From: an uncultured Candidatus Melainabacteria bacterium
Lineage (GTDB): Bacteria > Cyanobacteriota > Vampirovibrionia > Gastranaerophilales > Gastranaerophilaceae
NCBI GenBank assembly: GCA_934754855.1
Contig: CAKVJR010000102.1
Coordinates: 1-6,301 of the forward strand
Reading direction: 5' to 3'
DNA length: 6,301 bases
The notes under the pieces are model-generated. The model saw only the letters and a list, made by a program, of their open reading frames with translations, did not search any database and was not told where the DNA came from. This document shows positions 5,702 to 6,301 of this stretch, one piece after another; position 1 is the stretch's first letter, and every line of letters begins with the position of its first letter. A program made the translations under genes and the position numbers.

Positions 5702-5908
5702 TTAAAATAAATCTTTTATATCAACTTCCAAAATTTTCGCAATTTGAAATAACGTTAAAACAGGAATATTGATTTCTGCTCGCTCAATCATTCCGATATA
5801 ATTTCTGCTTTTGCTCATTAACTCAGCCAAATCCTCTTGCGACAAACCTTTCGATTTTCTGGCAAACTTTATTGAATTACCGAGTTTTTTTAATTTTGCG
5901 AATTTCAT
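5702..5908 (-). CDS. small XRE-family helix-turn-helix regulator
   Basis: A 68-residue protein that is essentially one Cro/C1-type helix-turn-helix domain. The pattern LGNSIKFARKSKGLSQEDLAE leads into the first HTH helix (about 23-31), a recognition helix spans about 34-43 (RNYIGMIERA), and two further helices include LTLFQIAKILEVDIKDLF, the standard domain end. There is no sensor or effector domain, so it is probably a DNA-binding repressor or an autonomous regulator that may need a partner. The ATG on the minus strand (5908-5906) gives the usual domain boundary; no clear Shine-Dalgarno sequence lies before it. It is transcribed away from the HAD-type gene at 6030, and a palindrome between them (5918-5933) could be its operator. 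Similar proteins occur as solitary regulators, in toxin-antitoxin pairs and in phage; no toxin gene is visible next to it. Confidence 0.85.
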   Translation of the reverse strand: MKFAKLKKLGNSIKFARKSKGLSQEDLAELMSKSRNYIGMIERAEINIPVLTLFQIAKILEVDIKDLF

Positions 5909-5917
5909 AATAATATT

Positions 5918-5933
5918 TTGAATTTAATTTCAA
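5918..5933. promoter_or_regulatory. possible operator upstream of the XRE gene
   Basis: TTGAATTTAATTTCAA is a 16-base palindrome with one mismatched pair position per half, 10 bases before the XRE start codon. Its size and position suit an autoregulatory site of a Cro/C1-type repressor. The sequence is AT-only in its centre and could be chance. Confidence 0.3.
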
Positions 5934-5958
5934 CAAATTTCTACCAAGTGTGACTGTG

Positions 5959-5964
5959 TATAAT
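5959..5964 (+). promoter_or_regulatory. possible -10 box for the HAD-type gene
   Basis: TATAAT is a perfect -10 hexamer preceded by TGTG, but no good -35 lies 16-18 bases upstream. A second candidate is TTGATT (5977-5982), 18 bases, TAAAAT (6001-6006). On the opposite strand the same sequence offers TTGTAA with TTATAC at 18-base spacing, pointing toward the XRE gene, so this gap may carry overlapping divergent promoters. Confidence 0.3.
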
Positions 5965-6029
5965 TTTCAATAATCCTTGATTTACAAATGTTTTCATGGT
6001 TAAAATAATGACAAGTGAGGTTATGTAAA

Positions 6030-6301
6030 ATGAATAAAAAAACATTGCTTATAGATTTGGACGGGGTTTTGAATGACTATGTCGGGAATTATGATAAGGA
6101 TTTCATTCCGCCGATAAAGGTTGGGGCGAAAGAGTTTTTGGAAGATTTATCAAGAAATTATCAGGTGAAAATTTTTACGACACGGGATAAAAATCTTGCA
6201 TTAAAATGGGTTTCTGAAAATGGTTTGAGTGAATTGATTGTTGGTATTACAAATGTCAAAGAGCCTTGTTGGGTGTATGTTGACGACAGATGTATAACTT
6301 T
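6030..6301 (+). CDS. HAD-superfamily hydrolase, truncated by the window edge
   Basis: The first 90 residues of a reading frame open at the right edge. Motif I is IDLDGV (nucleophile D9, general acid/base D11). Motif II is IFTTRD (T50/T51 region), followed by the helix ending in WVSENG. Motif III is the lysine in NVKEP (K77), and motif IV is YVDDRC (D85, D86). All four catalytic motifs of a HAD phosphatase are therefore present within about 90 residues with no large cap, like small nucleotidase-type or phosphatase-type HAD proteins that carry a '(Y/F)(I/V)DDR' motif. The substrate is not recognisable. The start is supported by GTGAGG ending 9 bases before the ATG. It is divergent from the XRE gene. 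Because the 3' end is missing, extra C-terminal domains cannot be excluded. Confidence 0.82.
   Translation, partial: MNKKTLLIDLDGVLNDYVGNYDKDFIPPIKVGAKEFLEDLSRNYQVKIFTTRDKNLALKWVSENGLSELIVGITNVKEPCWVYVDDRCIT

Noticed and set aside
6008..6028. ATG at 6008 as an upstream start of the HAD gene
   Set aside because: Its frame ends after six codons at a stop (6026-6028). The ATG at 6030 with GTGAGG upstream is the gene start.

Overview
The window is AT-rich bacterial DNA with short intergenic gaps, ATG/GTG starts and scattered palindromic repeats. No rRNA, tRNA or other taxonomic marker is present. The overall character (AT-rich codon use, a calpain-family protease without a signal peptide, 'TCATTGCGAGG...GAAGCAATCC' type repeats) would fit a gut bacterium such as the Gastranaerophilales (non-photosynthetic Cyanobacteria/Melainabacteria). 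This is an impression from memory and not something the sequence proves.

Layout. Positions 1-264 are non-coding, with a long imperfect hairpin near the left edge and a near-consensus sigma-70 promoter (TTGACA, 17 bp, TACAAT) ending only 9 bases before the first start codon. Positions 265-3250 hold three tandem, paralogous radical SAM enzymes joined by one-base stop/start overlaps (TGATG, TAATG), so they are almost certainly one operon. Each has the CX3CX2C cluster motif at about residue 95-102. Before it, each has a second cysteine set that looks like a SPASM-type auxiliary Fe-S motif placed at the N-terminus instead of the usual C-terminus. Positions 3350-4858 encode a calpain-type (C2 family) cysteine protease with an intact Cys-His-Asn triad and an enlarged Cys-His spacing. 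Positions 4924-5310 encode a short DtxR/MntR-family metalloregulator whose predicted metal ligands mix the MntR and DtxR patterns.

Positions 5311-5701 are gene-free and full of repeats: a compound hairpin element, an inverted GTCAT-CTGAGG repeat with a diverged extra copy, and a GGTTGACT palindrome. On the minus strand at 5702-5908 lies a 68-residue XRE-family repressor-like protein. A divergent HAD-superfamily hydrolase starts at 6030 and runs off the right edge.

How the genes may work together. The three radical SAM proteins form a clear unit that probably modifies one substrate or a set of related substrates, but no precursor peptide or substrate gene is visible. The protease and the metalloregulator lie in the same orientation, with gaps of 99 and 65 bases and no convincing terminator between them, so partial co-transcription is possible. 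A functional link between Fe-S enzymes, protease and metal-sensing regulator is inference only. The radical SAM triplet with its forward-placed auxiliary motif and apparently leaderless promoter is the most interesting part of the window.
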